Assembly (NCBI RefSeq): GCF_030867145.1
Contig: NC_134433.1
Coordinates: 11,917,216-11,981,215, forward strand
Direction of reading: 5' to 3'
DNA: 64,000 nucleotides
DNA from: Opisthocomus hoazin
Lineage: Eukaryota; Chordata; Aves; Opisthocomiformes; Opisthocomidae
A program made the position numbers and the translations under genes. The notes under the pieces were generated by a model. That model did no database searches. It saw only the letters and a program-made list of their open reading frames with translations, and was not told the origin of the DNA. How positions within the stretch are numbered: the first letter of the stretch is position 1; the number at the start of each line of letters is the position of its first letter. This document shows, piece by piece, positions 9,314 through 32,699 of the stretch.

Positions 9314-12300
9314 TCAGCCAGGCCAGGGCCGGCCCGGGGCGGCGGCGAGGTCGCAGTCAAAGTCGGCGAAGGTGGCAGGGTCGGGCGGGGGCTGCTCGGG
9401 GGGCCGCGGGGCCAACGCCACCGCCACCGGGTCCTTCTGCAGCAGCTCGGCGTCGAAGGTCACCCCGCGGAAGAAGGGGTGGCCCTGGAAGTGGTGGAGG
9501 TAGCGCAGGCGGTGCAGGGGGTTGTGGCACAGCAGCTGGGGACACAGGGAGGACAGTGAGCGGTGGGGACCCCGGTATCCGGATTGGGGGGCCAATGGAG
9601 ACCCCAAAATCCAGGCGGGAGGGTTACCTCGGCGAGCAGCCGGGCCAGCGCGGGGCTGAGCGTGGGTGGGCTCTCATAGCTGCTCTGCTTGATGCGCTCC
9701 AGCATGGCCACGTGGTCCCCCGCTGGCGCCACGGGGAACTGGGAGGGCAGGGACCGGATTTAGGGGCTCCATGAGGTGCCCCTGCCACCCTCCCAACCTT
9801 GTGATCCTCACCTCTCCACTGGCCAGGGCGAAGAGCAGGACTCCCAGGGACCACCAGTCGGCTACGTGGCTGTAGGGCCCCCCGCTCAGCACCTCGGGGG
9901 CTGCGGGGGTGAGCGGGTGAGTGCCTGGGGGGGGACGACCGTGCCCCCCACCGCAGCCCCCCACCGCCCCCTTACCCATGTACTGCAGGGTGCCGCAGAT
10001 GGTGTGGGCTCGCTCGCCCCATCGCAGGTGCCGGGAGAGCCCAAAGTCGGTGAGCTTGAGGTGTCCTGCAGGGCGAGACACTGCGTGGGGCCCCATGGAT
10101 GTCCCCGCGGACAGGGCATCCCCACAGCTGGGATGTCCCCACGCCAGCACCGCCAGACTCTTACCTCTCTCATCCAGGAGGATGTTCTCCATCTGAAACC
10201 AGACAGGCGCTGGGGTGGCCTTTCCATGCTGGGGCGTTTGGAGACCCCCTCACCCCACCCTCTGTCCCCCCAGCCCTGCTGCCACCCACCTTCACGTCTC
10301 TGTGCACGATGCCCAGGTCGTGGAGGTACACTGGGGAGGAGATGGGGACGTCAGAGCCGTGGATCCCCTCCCGGCACGGTGCCACCCCTGCGGCACCCGG
10401 CAGGCAGCCACCCACCCCCGGGGACGGGTGACCCTGCCTGCGGGGTGGAGGTGGCTGTCCCCAGCACGGCGGGCCACTCACCCAGCACCAGCACCAGCTC
10501 GGTGGCGAACAGGCGGACGGTGGCTTCGGCGAAGCGCCCGGCGGCACGCCACAACGCATGCAGGTCCCCGGTGCTGCAGTAGGTCCACACTGCCGGCACC
10601 GGCGACGCGCCTTACCGACGGGCTGGCACGAGGGGCACCGGGGTGGCAGGGGCACGGAGGGCCCAGTGGGTGGCTGGGGCCACGTACCAAGGTGACGTGG
10701 GCACGAGGGCCCTGCGCCAAGGTGGTGCAAGCGCTGGGGCCGTAAGAGCAGCGAGGTGGCACAAGCACCGGGACCACACTGGCACCAGGGTGGCACAAGC
10801 ATTAATGTGGGCACCAAGACCACGTACTAAGGTGACGTGAGCATGACCAGGGCAGCACAGGAGCATGCAAGTACCATGGTGACACGGCCACCAGAGCCAC
10901 GTGGGCACTGGGAACACGCAAGCACCAGGGCCACGCGAGCTCCAAGGTGGCACAGGCACCACAGCCACGGTCCCCGGGGTCACGCAGACACTGGAAACAC
11001 GTGAGCTACGTGGGCACCGCGGTGGCACGGCCATCAGGGCCACTAGGGCCAGGCAGGCACCGGGTTTGGGGCTCCTTCTTCACCCTCACGCTGGTCCCTG
11101 CCCCGCCGCCGAGCCCTGCGTCCCCGTCCCTGCGGTGGGTGCGGGGTGGGAGCTGGCAGCTGAGCGCCTGGATCCCCGCGGGGCAGCGAGCGGCACGGGG
11201 GGAGTGTGCGCGTGTGCGGGGACACGTGTGCGGGCGGCGGGGACACGTGTGTGGGCAGGGGGGGGCCGAGGCGAGCCCGCCGGCAGATGGTCACTCACTG
11301 ATGAAGAGGTGGCTCTGGCCCTGCCAGCTGTCCCCCAGCCCGTGGACAAACGGGTGCCTGACCTGTCTCTGGGGACACAGAGCAGAGAGGGTGAGCGGCC
11401 CCGGGGGAGGGGGGCCAGGGACCCCTCCCTCTGCAGCCCCGTCAGCCTCCTGCCACCCCGAACCCCGCCACGGGCTGGGGTCCCCCCTAGACCCCCCCCC
11501 TAACCTGGATGCTGACTTCTTCCTTGCACTGCTTGAGGGTGTCGCGGCGCAGCACTTCCACTTTGGGCACGACCTGGGGAGGGGGGGGCGAGGGGTCGTC
11601 GGTTGGAGGGAGGCTAGGGGCAGACCGGGGCACCCACGGGTCGGGGGGCAGCACCCACCTTCACGGCGCAGACCTTCTCCCGCCCGCAGTCCAGGACTTT
11701 GAGGATGGTCCCGAAAGAGCCTTTGGCCACGAAACCCAGGATCTGGGGAGGGGGGAGCAGGGCCTGAGCCCCCCACGGGGACGGGCACGGGGGTTCGGGG
11801 AAGGGCAGGGCGTGGGGGGGTCCTGCATGGGGTGGCACAGGGCACTCAAGGCAGGTGGGGGGGACACAGGGGGGCCAGGGCACCAGGCATGGGACATGAG
11901 GGGACGGGGGACAGGGACACGGGGACCCCAGCATGGCGGTCGTGGATGCTAGCAGGACGCACGGGACCCCAATAGGACGCACGGGACCCCGATAGGACGC
12001 ATGGGGACCCGACGGGGGTAGAAGGGGACCCGGCACGGCGTGCGGGGAGAGCCGGTGAGGTGGTGGGTGACCCTGGGATGGCGGCACGGGATGCGCGGGG
12101 GGGTCGGGGGACCCCGTTAGGACACCCGGGGACCCCGGTAGGACGTGCAGGGACCCGGCGCGGGGTGCGAAGGGATCTGTTCGAGCGCTCGGGGCTGCCG
12201 GGGGCGGGCTGAGCCGGAGCCCCGGTAGAACGGTCGGGGACCGCGTTAGAACGCACCGGGACCCCGGTAAGAGGGTGGGGGTCCCGGGACGGCACCTTGA

Positions 12301-12625
12301 GCTGCTGCTGGCGGGCGGAGGGGCGCACGGGGAACTCCGGCAGGAAAAGCGAGACGAGCTGCGGCAGCGGCCACCCGGGCAGCGGCGGCTCCTCGGCGGG
12401 GACCCGCGGGGCGGGGGCGACCCCCGGTACCGGCACCGGCACCGGCGCGGCGCGGCCCAGCAGCGCCCGCACCCACGACCCCACGGCGCGGCCCTGCGGG
12501 GCGGCGGGGGGACCCCGGGGCGGGGGGGTCGCCCGGGGTCGGGGGGGGGACGCCGGGGCCGCCGCCGCACGCACCTGGGGGGGCCGCGCCGGGGCCGGGC
12601 GGGGGCCGCTGCTGGTTGCTCCCAT
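9314..12625 (-). CDS. RSKR: RSKR (SGK494), ribosomal S6 kinase-related AGC protein kinase, 12 exons
   Basis: Exons in transcript order: 12575-12625, 12296-12493, 11659-11742, 11505-11573, 11299-11368, 10482-10589, 10290-10330, 10165-10192, 9976-10065, 9812-9900, 9628-9738, 9314-9535. They join in frame to 386 aa, against about 410 in human. Kinase landmarks are complete: P-loop G-F-V-A-K-G-S-F-G (86-94), A-V-K lysine 111, helix-C K-E-E near 128-130, H-R-D 203-205, D-F-G 223-225, and C-G-T-L-Q-Y-M-A-P-E. The Y-L-H-D-L-G-I and [10 protein letters not shown] blocks match mammalian RSKR. The chain ends with F-A-D-F-D (369-373), a hydrophobic motif with Asp at the usual phosphosite. It starts M-G-A-T-S-S, a possible N-myristoylation site. 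Substrates are not known to me. Exon 8 is only 28 nt. Confidence 0.92.
10600..11070. repeat. Degenerate tandem repeats in RSKR intron 5
   Basis: The intron between exons 11299-11368 and 10482-10589 holds loosely repeated units of about 20-25 bases built on CACCAAGGTGACGTGGGCAC and GGTGGCACAAGCACCAGGG. Copies are diverged and the period is irregular. The rest of the intron, to 11298, is GC-rich with short CACGTGTGCGGGGA repeats near 11213-11250. Confidence 0.6.
11890..12290. repeat. Degenerate tandem repeats in RSKR intron 2
   Basis: Intron 2 (11743-12295) contains diverged units of about 20 bases of the type TAGGACGCACGGGACCCCGA, repeated irregularly. Nothing else is recognisable in this 550-base intron. 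Confidence 0.55.
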
Positions 12626-12740
12626 CGCCGCGCCCCAGGCCCCGGTAATCCGCCGCCTTACATAACCCCGCCGGCCCGCCCCGCCCCGCCCCGCCCGGCC
12701 GCGACCACCCCCCGCCCCGGGGCCTGGCACCGGGCCCCCC
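12626..12740 (-). promoter_or_regulatory. RSKR: Probable RSKR promoter, GC-rich and TATA-less
   Basis: The ATG at 12625-12623 is preceded on the minus strand by a GC-rich segment with several GGGGCGGGG boxes (plus-strand CCCCGCCCC near 12678-12695) and no TATA box. The 280 bases from here to the BLTP2 3' end are GC-rich and contain nothing else I can assign. Transcription start is not defined by the sequence. Confidence 0.45.
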
Positions 12741-13037
12741 CCGCCATCCCCCTTGCACGCCTCGGGGTTCCCCTTCAGCCCCCCCCCCTCCCATTGCACC
12801 CCGCCTGTCGCAGCCCCCGGCCCAGCCCGGGGTACCGGTGGGCTCACGGGGGGAGACGGGAGAGGGGGCTGAGCCCGGGGTGGTGGAGATGCTGCTGGAG
12901 ACCCCCGAACCCCCAGACCGGGTGCCCCCGGGGAAGGGCAGGGGGTGAGGAAGCAGCGGGTGGGGTGCTGCCGTGCTGAGGGGGGTGGGGGGCAAATAAC
13001 GACCCACGGGGCCAGGGCTGTTCCAAATTAAAAACTC

Positions 13038-13043
13038 TTTAAT
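13038..13043 (-). terminator. BLTP2: BLTP2 polyadenylation signal (ATTAAA)
   Basis: TTTAAT on the plus strand reads ATTAAA on the minus strand, the commonest variant poly(A) signal. It lies about 340 bases past the BLTP2 stop codon in a short AT-rich island (13023-13050) within otherwise GC-rich DNA. Confidence 0.65.
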
Positions 13044-13380
13044 TAAACTCTGTCCCGTTCCCCCTTCTCCCAGCCTGGAGCGATCCTGCTGCTTCGCCGG
13101 GCCCAGCACCCGCGCAGCAGGGAGGGGGGAGGCTCGCGGGAGCCCTTGGCACTGGGGGCTGCACCCCAAGAAGCGGCCCCGGAGCACCCTGCGCCCCACA
13201 TCCCCGTGCTGCCGCACCCCTGCCCCGCAGCGCTGGGGCTGCCGAGGGTCTGCACGCGGCTGAGCCCCGGCTCGGGCAGCGCCGTGCCGAGCAGCGCAGC
13301 CCCCCCAGCCATAGGGATGCCCCTCCAGAGTGGGGAGCATGGGGCACCCCAGTCCCTTCCCGGCCTGCCGGGTGCTGCCG

Positions 13381-27990
<14,610 letters not shown>

Positions 27991-28200
27991 GGCGACCCCC
28001 GGCCCCGGTGCTGCCTTCCCCCCCCCCTCCCGCCCCTGCCCCGCCGCCGCCGGGCCGCCCGCCCGCGCACCCGGAGCGGCCGCTTAGAGGGGCGGGGCCG
28101 GGCGGGGTGGGGCGGGGCCAGCGGCGGGGCCGAGCGGCGCTTTCCCGGAGTGACGGCCGCGGCAGCGCCCCGCCGGGGCCGGCGGCGGGATAGGGCGCAG
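27991..28200 (-). promoter_or_regulatory. BLTP2: BLTP2 promoter, GC-box rich
   Basis: Upstream of the BLTP2 ATG lies a CpG-dense segment with several GGGGCGGGGCC boxes (plus strand 28088-28125) and no TATA box. It sits in the ~300-base gap between BLTP2 and the SDF2 3' end. The precise start site cannot be read from the sequence. Confidence 0.5.
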
Positions 28201-28290
28201 GGGGGGTACTGGGTCCGCCTCCCCCCCAGCCCCGCTCGTCCCCGCCACCCCCCGCACAAACAGCCACACGACAGGGGAGGATTCAGCTCG

Positions 28291-28296
28291 TTTATG
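28291..28296 (-). terminator. SDF2: Candidate SDF2 polyadenylation signal (CATAAA)
   Basis: TTTATG on the plus strand reads CATAAA on the minus strand, a weak variant signal. It is the best candidate between the SDF2 stop (28986) and the BLTP2 promoter and implies a 3' UTR of about 700 bases. No canonical AATAAA was seen here. Confidence 0.4.
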
Positions 28297-28454
28297 GCCG
28301 CAGGGTCCCGGCCGGGCGCGGGGAGCGGTTCGGGGTACAGCGGGGGGAGGAACCGGGGTGCGGGTACCGGGGGACTGCAGCCCTGCGGGGGGGTCCTGGG
28401 CTGGAGGAGGGAGCTACGAGGGAAGGGAAGGGCTGGGGAGTTCGGGAATCTGCT

Positions 28455-28870
28455 CTGGGCCAGGACTGGACGCTGGGCTTGGCTTTGGGTCAGGTCTGGA
28501 TGTTGGGCTCAGCTTTGGGTCAAGTCTGGACATCAGGATCTGCTTTGGGCTGGGTTTAGGGTGTAGGGACCTGCCTCATACTGGATCTTGGATGCTGGGC
28601 TCTGCTTTGGGTCAGGTCTGGATGCTGGGCTCTGCTTTGGGTCAGGTCTGGATGTCGGGATCTGCTTTGGGTCAGGTCTGGATGTCGGGATCTGCTTTGG
28701 ACTGGGTTTAAGGTGTGGGGACCTGCCTCATGTTGGATCTTGGATGTCGGGCTCTGCTTTGGGTCAGGTCTGGACGCTGGGGATCTGCTACGTGTCAGAT
28801 TTGGGACAGCAGGATCTGCTCCACATTGAATTCAGGACGTTGGGATCTGCTTCGTGTTGGGTTTGGGGCT
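28455..28870. repeat. 30-bp tandem repeat in the SDF2 3' UTR
   Basis: A 30-bp unit (GGTCTGGATG, then TCGGGATCTGCTTTGGGTCA on the plus strand) recurs roughly ten times with substitutions. Copies at 28641 and 28671 are exactly 30 apart. The array lies between the SDF2 stop codon and its candidate poly(A) signal, so it should be part of the mature SDF2 mRNA on the minus strand. Confidence 0.8.
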
Positions 28871-28983
28871 CTGCGTCCTGGCGTGCGTCAGACCCACACA
28901 GGGACAGGAGCTGCCCCCTGGGTCGAGCGGCCCCGAACGCCGCAGGGCAGCACCCGGAGCCTCGGCGGCAGTCCGTCTGTCCA

Positions 28984-30554
28984 TCACAACTCAGCGTGGT
29001 ACTGCTCCGCTTTGAAGACCTCGCTGGACTGCATGAAGATGCCCTCCATCACCTTCCAGTAGTTATTCTGGCTGGAGGCGGCCATGCCATGCACCTCCTT
29101 CTGCCCGTGGATGGGCCGCCCGTACTGCTCGCCCGTCACCGAGAGGAAGACGTCAGTGGAGGCGTGCTGGAAGCGCACTTCATCGTCCCGTGCCCAGTAG
29201 GTCCCGCTGCACACCACCGTCCAGTCGTCCAGGTAGTCGCCCTCACCGGCCTCCCCAAACGCACTCACCTCCTGCGGGCGGAGAAGAGCTCGGTTGGGGG
29301 CCGTGAGGAAGGGAGGTTGGGGGGCTCAGGGGCGTTGAGCTGGGCCCAGAGTACGAGGAGGGGGGCAGAGGAAGGGGCTGGGGGACAAGGTGGGGGAACC
29401 TGGTTGGGACTGGGGCTCTGTTGGGACTTGGGAGGGTGTGGTTGTCACTGGTGGGGTGCAAGGAGAAGCTGGTAGGGACTGGGGAACAAGGTGGGACTGG
29501 TAGGGACGTGGGGGAGCTGGCAGAGACATGGGGGACAAGAGGGACCCGGTAGGGACTGGGGAACAAAGTGGGGCTGGCAGGGACACGGGGGACCAGAAGG
29601 ACCTGGCTGGGACTGGTAGGGATGGGGAGAGCCCAGTAGGGACTGGGGAATGAGGTGGGACTGGTAGGAACTGGGGGAGCAGGGGGACCTGGAAGGGCCA
29701 TGGGGACCCGGTTGGGACTGGTAGGCCCAGGGAGAGCCTGGTAGGGACTAGGGAACAAGCTGGGGCTGGCAGGGACACGGGGGACCTGGGAGGGACATGG
29801 GGGACCTGGTTGAGACTCGTAGGGAAGGGAAGAGCCTGGAAGGAACTGGGGGACCAGGGGGACCTGGCAGGGCCACGGGGGACCAGGGGACTCGGTTGGG
29901 ACTGGTAGAGCCACGGAGAGCCCAGTAGGGACTGGGGAATGAGGTGGGACTGGTAGGGACATGGGGGACCTGGCAGGTCCATGGGCGACCAGGGGGACCC
30001 GGTAGGGCCGGGGAGAGCCCGGTAGGGGCTGGTAGGAACTGGGGGACCAGGGGGACCCAGCCGGGCCTGGCAGGGCCCGGGGGTCCCGGCTGTGCCCGGG
30101 GGCCACGGGGGCATCCCCGGCGGGTACCTGGTTCCCGGAGAGCGGGGAGGTGAAGCGGTGGCTGTGGAGGTTGCGGCCGGTGCCCAGGTGCGTGAGGCGG
30201 ATGGCCTGCCCGCAGCGCACCGGCCGGCCCCGCTCGCACACCCCCGCCGTGCGGCCCCGCACACGCCAGTAGCTGTTCCCGTCATCCGCCGCCGCCACGC
30301 CGGTCACCGACTGCTGCCCGCTGCCTGCCGAGGGGGAGAACTGCGCTCAGGCCCGGCCCGGAGGCCGCGGTACCGGTAACCACGCCCGCGTGTGTCCGTG
30401 TCCCGTTACCGGAGCCGTAGCGCACGTCGTGCGAGTGCAGGCGGACGTTGTGCCGCACGTTGAGCAGCTTCACCACGGAGCCGCAGGTGACAGGGCCGGG
30501 GCCGCCGCGAACCGCCGCGCCCAGCGCCAGCACCAACACCGGCACCGGGCCCAT
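28984..30554 (-). CDS. SDF2: SDF2, ER-lumenal MIR-domain protein, 3 exons
   Basis: Exons: 30410-30554, 30128-30324, 28984-29271, in phase for 630 nt, 209 aa (human 211 from memory). The start at 30554-30552 gives a signal peptide (M-G-P-V-P-V-L-V-L-A-L-G-A-A-V). Three MIR repeats follow, including V-V-K-L-L-N-V-R-H-N-V-R-L-H-S, H-L-G-T-G-R-N-L-H-S-H and Q-H-A-S-T-D-V-F-L-S-V-T-G. The C-terminus is H-A-E-L, not a classical KDEL-type signal, as in mammalian SDF2. Known role: SDF2 partners the co-chaperone ERdj3 (DNAJB11) and BiP in preventing aggregation of ER clients. An out-of-frame ATG lies 43 bases upstream. The promoter is shared with SUPT6H. Confidence 0.95.
29330..30070. repeat. Degenerate G-rich repeats in SDF2 intron 2
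   Basis: Intron 2 (29272-30127) is dominated by irregular units such as GGGACTGGTAGGGACATGGG and GACCTGGCAGGG, with multiples of about 24 bases recognisable. The repeat creates long open frames rich in P, S, V and L on the minus strand, which have no other coding signature. Confidence 0.75.
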
Positions 30555-30690
30555 TCCGCCGCCGGAAGGGGAAGTGTTGCCGCCCCGCCGGGCCCATCCC
30601 GCCGCCGGAAGCGGAAGTGGCTCCGCTCCGCCCGCGCGGAGGTCGCCGCTCGGCTGCTCCGCCTCCCCTCGCTCGCCGCCGCCGCCACGG
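30555..30690. promoter_or_regulatory. Divergent SDF2 / SUPT6H promoter with duplicated ETS-like sites
   Basis: SDF2 (minus) and SUPT6H (plus) start within about 160 bases of each other. The interval has no TATA box. It contains two tandem copies of a block beginning CCGGGCCCAT and ending GGAAGTG (about 30546-30577 and 30589-30620), each with the ETS-like core CCGCCGGAAG followed by a second GGAAGTG. CpG content is very high. Both genes being housekeeping genes, a shared ETS-driven promoter is plausible but inferred. Confidence 0.6.
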
Positions 30691-30718
30691 AGGCCTCCAT
30701 TTTCCCTCGGCGCCTCGG
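30640..30718 (+). other. SUPT6H: SUPT6H non-coding exon 1 (5' end approximate)
   Basis: A strong donor (CTCGG|GTAAGG) at 30718/30719 ends a GC-rich leader containing CCTCCATTTTCC, a YY1-like motif often found just downstream of housekeeping start sites. The first coding exon begins at 37181 after a CTTTCCCCAG acceptor, so the leader spans a 6.5-kb intron. The transcription start is not fixed by sequence. Confidence 0.6.
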
Positions 30719-32662
30719 GTAAGGCCGCGCCGGGCGGGAGCGGGGCCGCGCCGGGCCGGGTGGGAGCGGCGGGGCAGGGCCCGCGTCGCCCCGGTGCGGG
30801 GGGGCCCGGTTGCCAGGGAAACAGCGGGGCCGCGCAGGGCCCGCGGCGGCTCCGAGGCCTCCCGGGCGGCCCCGCCGGGCCGGGACCCCGGTGAGGGCGG
30901 CAGGGACGGGGCGGTGCTCGGCGTCGAGGTGGGCCGCGGTTCCCGGTTTTGGGGGGGGTGGGGTGGGTGAGGGCCGCGGCGACCCCTCCGCTCCCGGTCA
31001 CCGGCAGCGGGTGTGGCTGGCGGCAGCAGGAGCCTCCCGGGGCTGGGGACGGTGCCGCAGCGGGGTGACCGGGCTGGGGGGGGGCTCGGCGGTGGACAGG
31101 GGGCTGCTCCCCCGGGGCCGGCCGGCTGCCGGAGCCCCCCCTGCCCCGCGGAGCATCGCTGCCGCGGTGGAAGCCGGTGGGTGCGAGGTGATGGAGGCGG
31201 CGAGCGCCGGGCTGCCTTTGAGGGGGGGGTCTGACCTTTGTTTGCCGGTACACCGGGGGTCCCGCTCCGCCAGGGTAATGCCCGGAGCCCCGCGGTCGGG
31301 TGGGCAGCGGCCTGGGAGGGCCCTGTGGGGGTTGGTGGCTGAGGGAGGGGTGGCAAGAAAAGGTGGGGGTGGGTAGATGGCGCTCGCAGGGGAGGGGGGG
31401 GCGGTTTGTGGTGTTTCACGGTCATCTCTGCTGCTTTTTTTGTCTTCTTCTTCTGAATATGGTGATGTGGAGAAGGAAAATTTAATCCTGAATTATTCAG
31501 GCTGGCTAAACCGGACTGTGGGAAGTTGTAGAGCCCAGATAATACCGAGTGGCTGAGTGCTGGCATGGTGGGTGAGGTATGACGGCAGTGGGTGTGGTGA
31601 AGGTAACGAGCACCGCAGCAGCTGCCTCTACCTCAGCTTTTACTGCTCGGGAAAGAGCTGCTGCTTTGAAAACAGCAATTGTTTCTTTTAAAACATCCCT
31701 TCGACACCCCGCCGTAGCTTAAAAAGGATATTTTGGAATTACTTTAAAGGAGCAGAGAACAAAGCAGAAAACATCATTACGCCGCTGCGTAAATCGTTGG
31801 CACTTTGTGCCCGGGATGTTGCTGATGGCCCCGGTCAGCACTCTCCAAAGGGGAGCGCTGGAAAAGGCAGGGGCAGAGGAGCAGGCTTGTGGGCAAGCGA
31901 AGCCTTCGCTTCCTCACCTTAGGGGAGGAGCTTGCTGGCAGGAGATGCGATGCAGGTGCCTGAAGTCACGGGCAGGTCAGAGAAAGCCAAGGAGGGAACA
32001 TCAGTTTTCTGTTTCTTACAGGAAATTATGATGCAGCAGGTCTAAAATAAACAGGCGGAAGTGCTTTTTCGCACAACATGCTGTGAAACTGTGGCACTCT
32101 GCCACAGGATGTTCCACTGCCCGGTAGCATCAGGGGCAGCCGGACCAACGCGGAGCACTAAAGCTAACGGAGCAGGTATGGGAAGTTCCTGAGCTGCAGC
32201 CGCTGGCTGCCTGGACTTCCCCTGTCACAGCATCGTTCATCTCCAGTCGTCGTTTTGTCCCTGTGCTCCTTTGCACACCCACCGCCGAGGAGGGTGGGAA
32301 TGTCTGGTCGAGGTCCCGACTTCAGAAATTCGTAAAACAGCCATTAAAGCTAAAAACAAAACTATATGTTGCTGATGCCAGATCAGGGCTGGCAGGCCCC
32401 AGCGGAGATTGGCCCGACAGAGTCCCTGCCTGTACCAAGGAGTGGCTCTGAGGAAGAGCTCCGCGCTGACAGATGCCCATGAGGGTGTTTTGTTGTGGTG
32501 CGAGTGCCTTACAGTGCTTCATGGGGACGTTTCGTTAGGCTCATAAGCTTCAAATTAAAAGAAGCCAATATGATCTTGTCTGAATACTGTGGTGGGATGC
32601 AGCCTGGAGATCATTGCTTGGTGATTAGTGTTAAATCCATACATTCCAGCAATATCATGGTG

Positions 32663-32699
32663 CTTTTTTTTGCCTTTTCTTTTTTTTTTTTTTTTTTTT
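32663..32699 (+). repeat. Poly-T tract
   Basis: Two T runs, eight then twenty bases long, separated by GCC and TTTTC, in SUPT6H intron 1. It could be a simple repeat or the reversed A-tail of an old retroposed fragment. No adjacent retrosequence is recognisable. Confidence 0.7.

Noticed and set aside
10600-11070. Possible CRISPR-like regular repeat array
   Set aside because: Units are degenerate, spacers are not unique and the locus is a vertebrate kinase intron. It is a diverged minisatellite.
29243-30307. 354-codon minus-strand frame rich in P, S and V next to SDF2
   Set aside because: It runs through SDF2 intron 2 repeats and reads SDF2 exon 2 in the wrong frame. The three-exon SDF2 model explains the conserved MIR sequence.
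32663-32699. Possible reversed poly-A tail of a processed pseudogene
   Set aside because: No coding remnant or target-site duplication could be recognised on either side.
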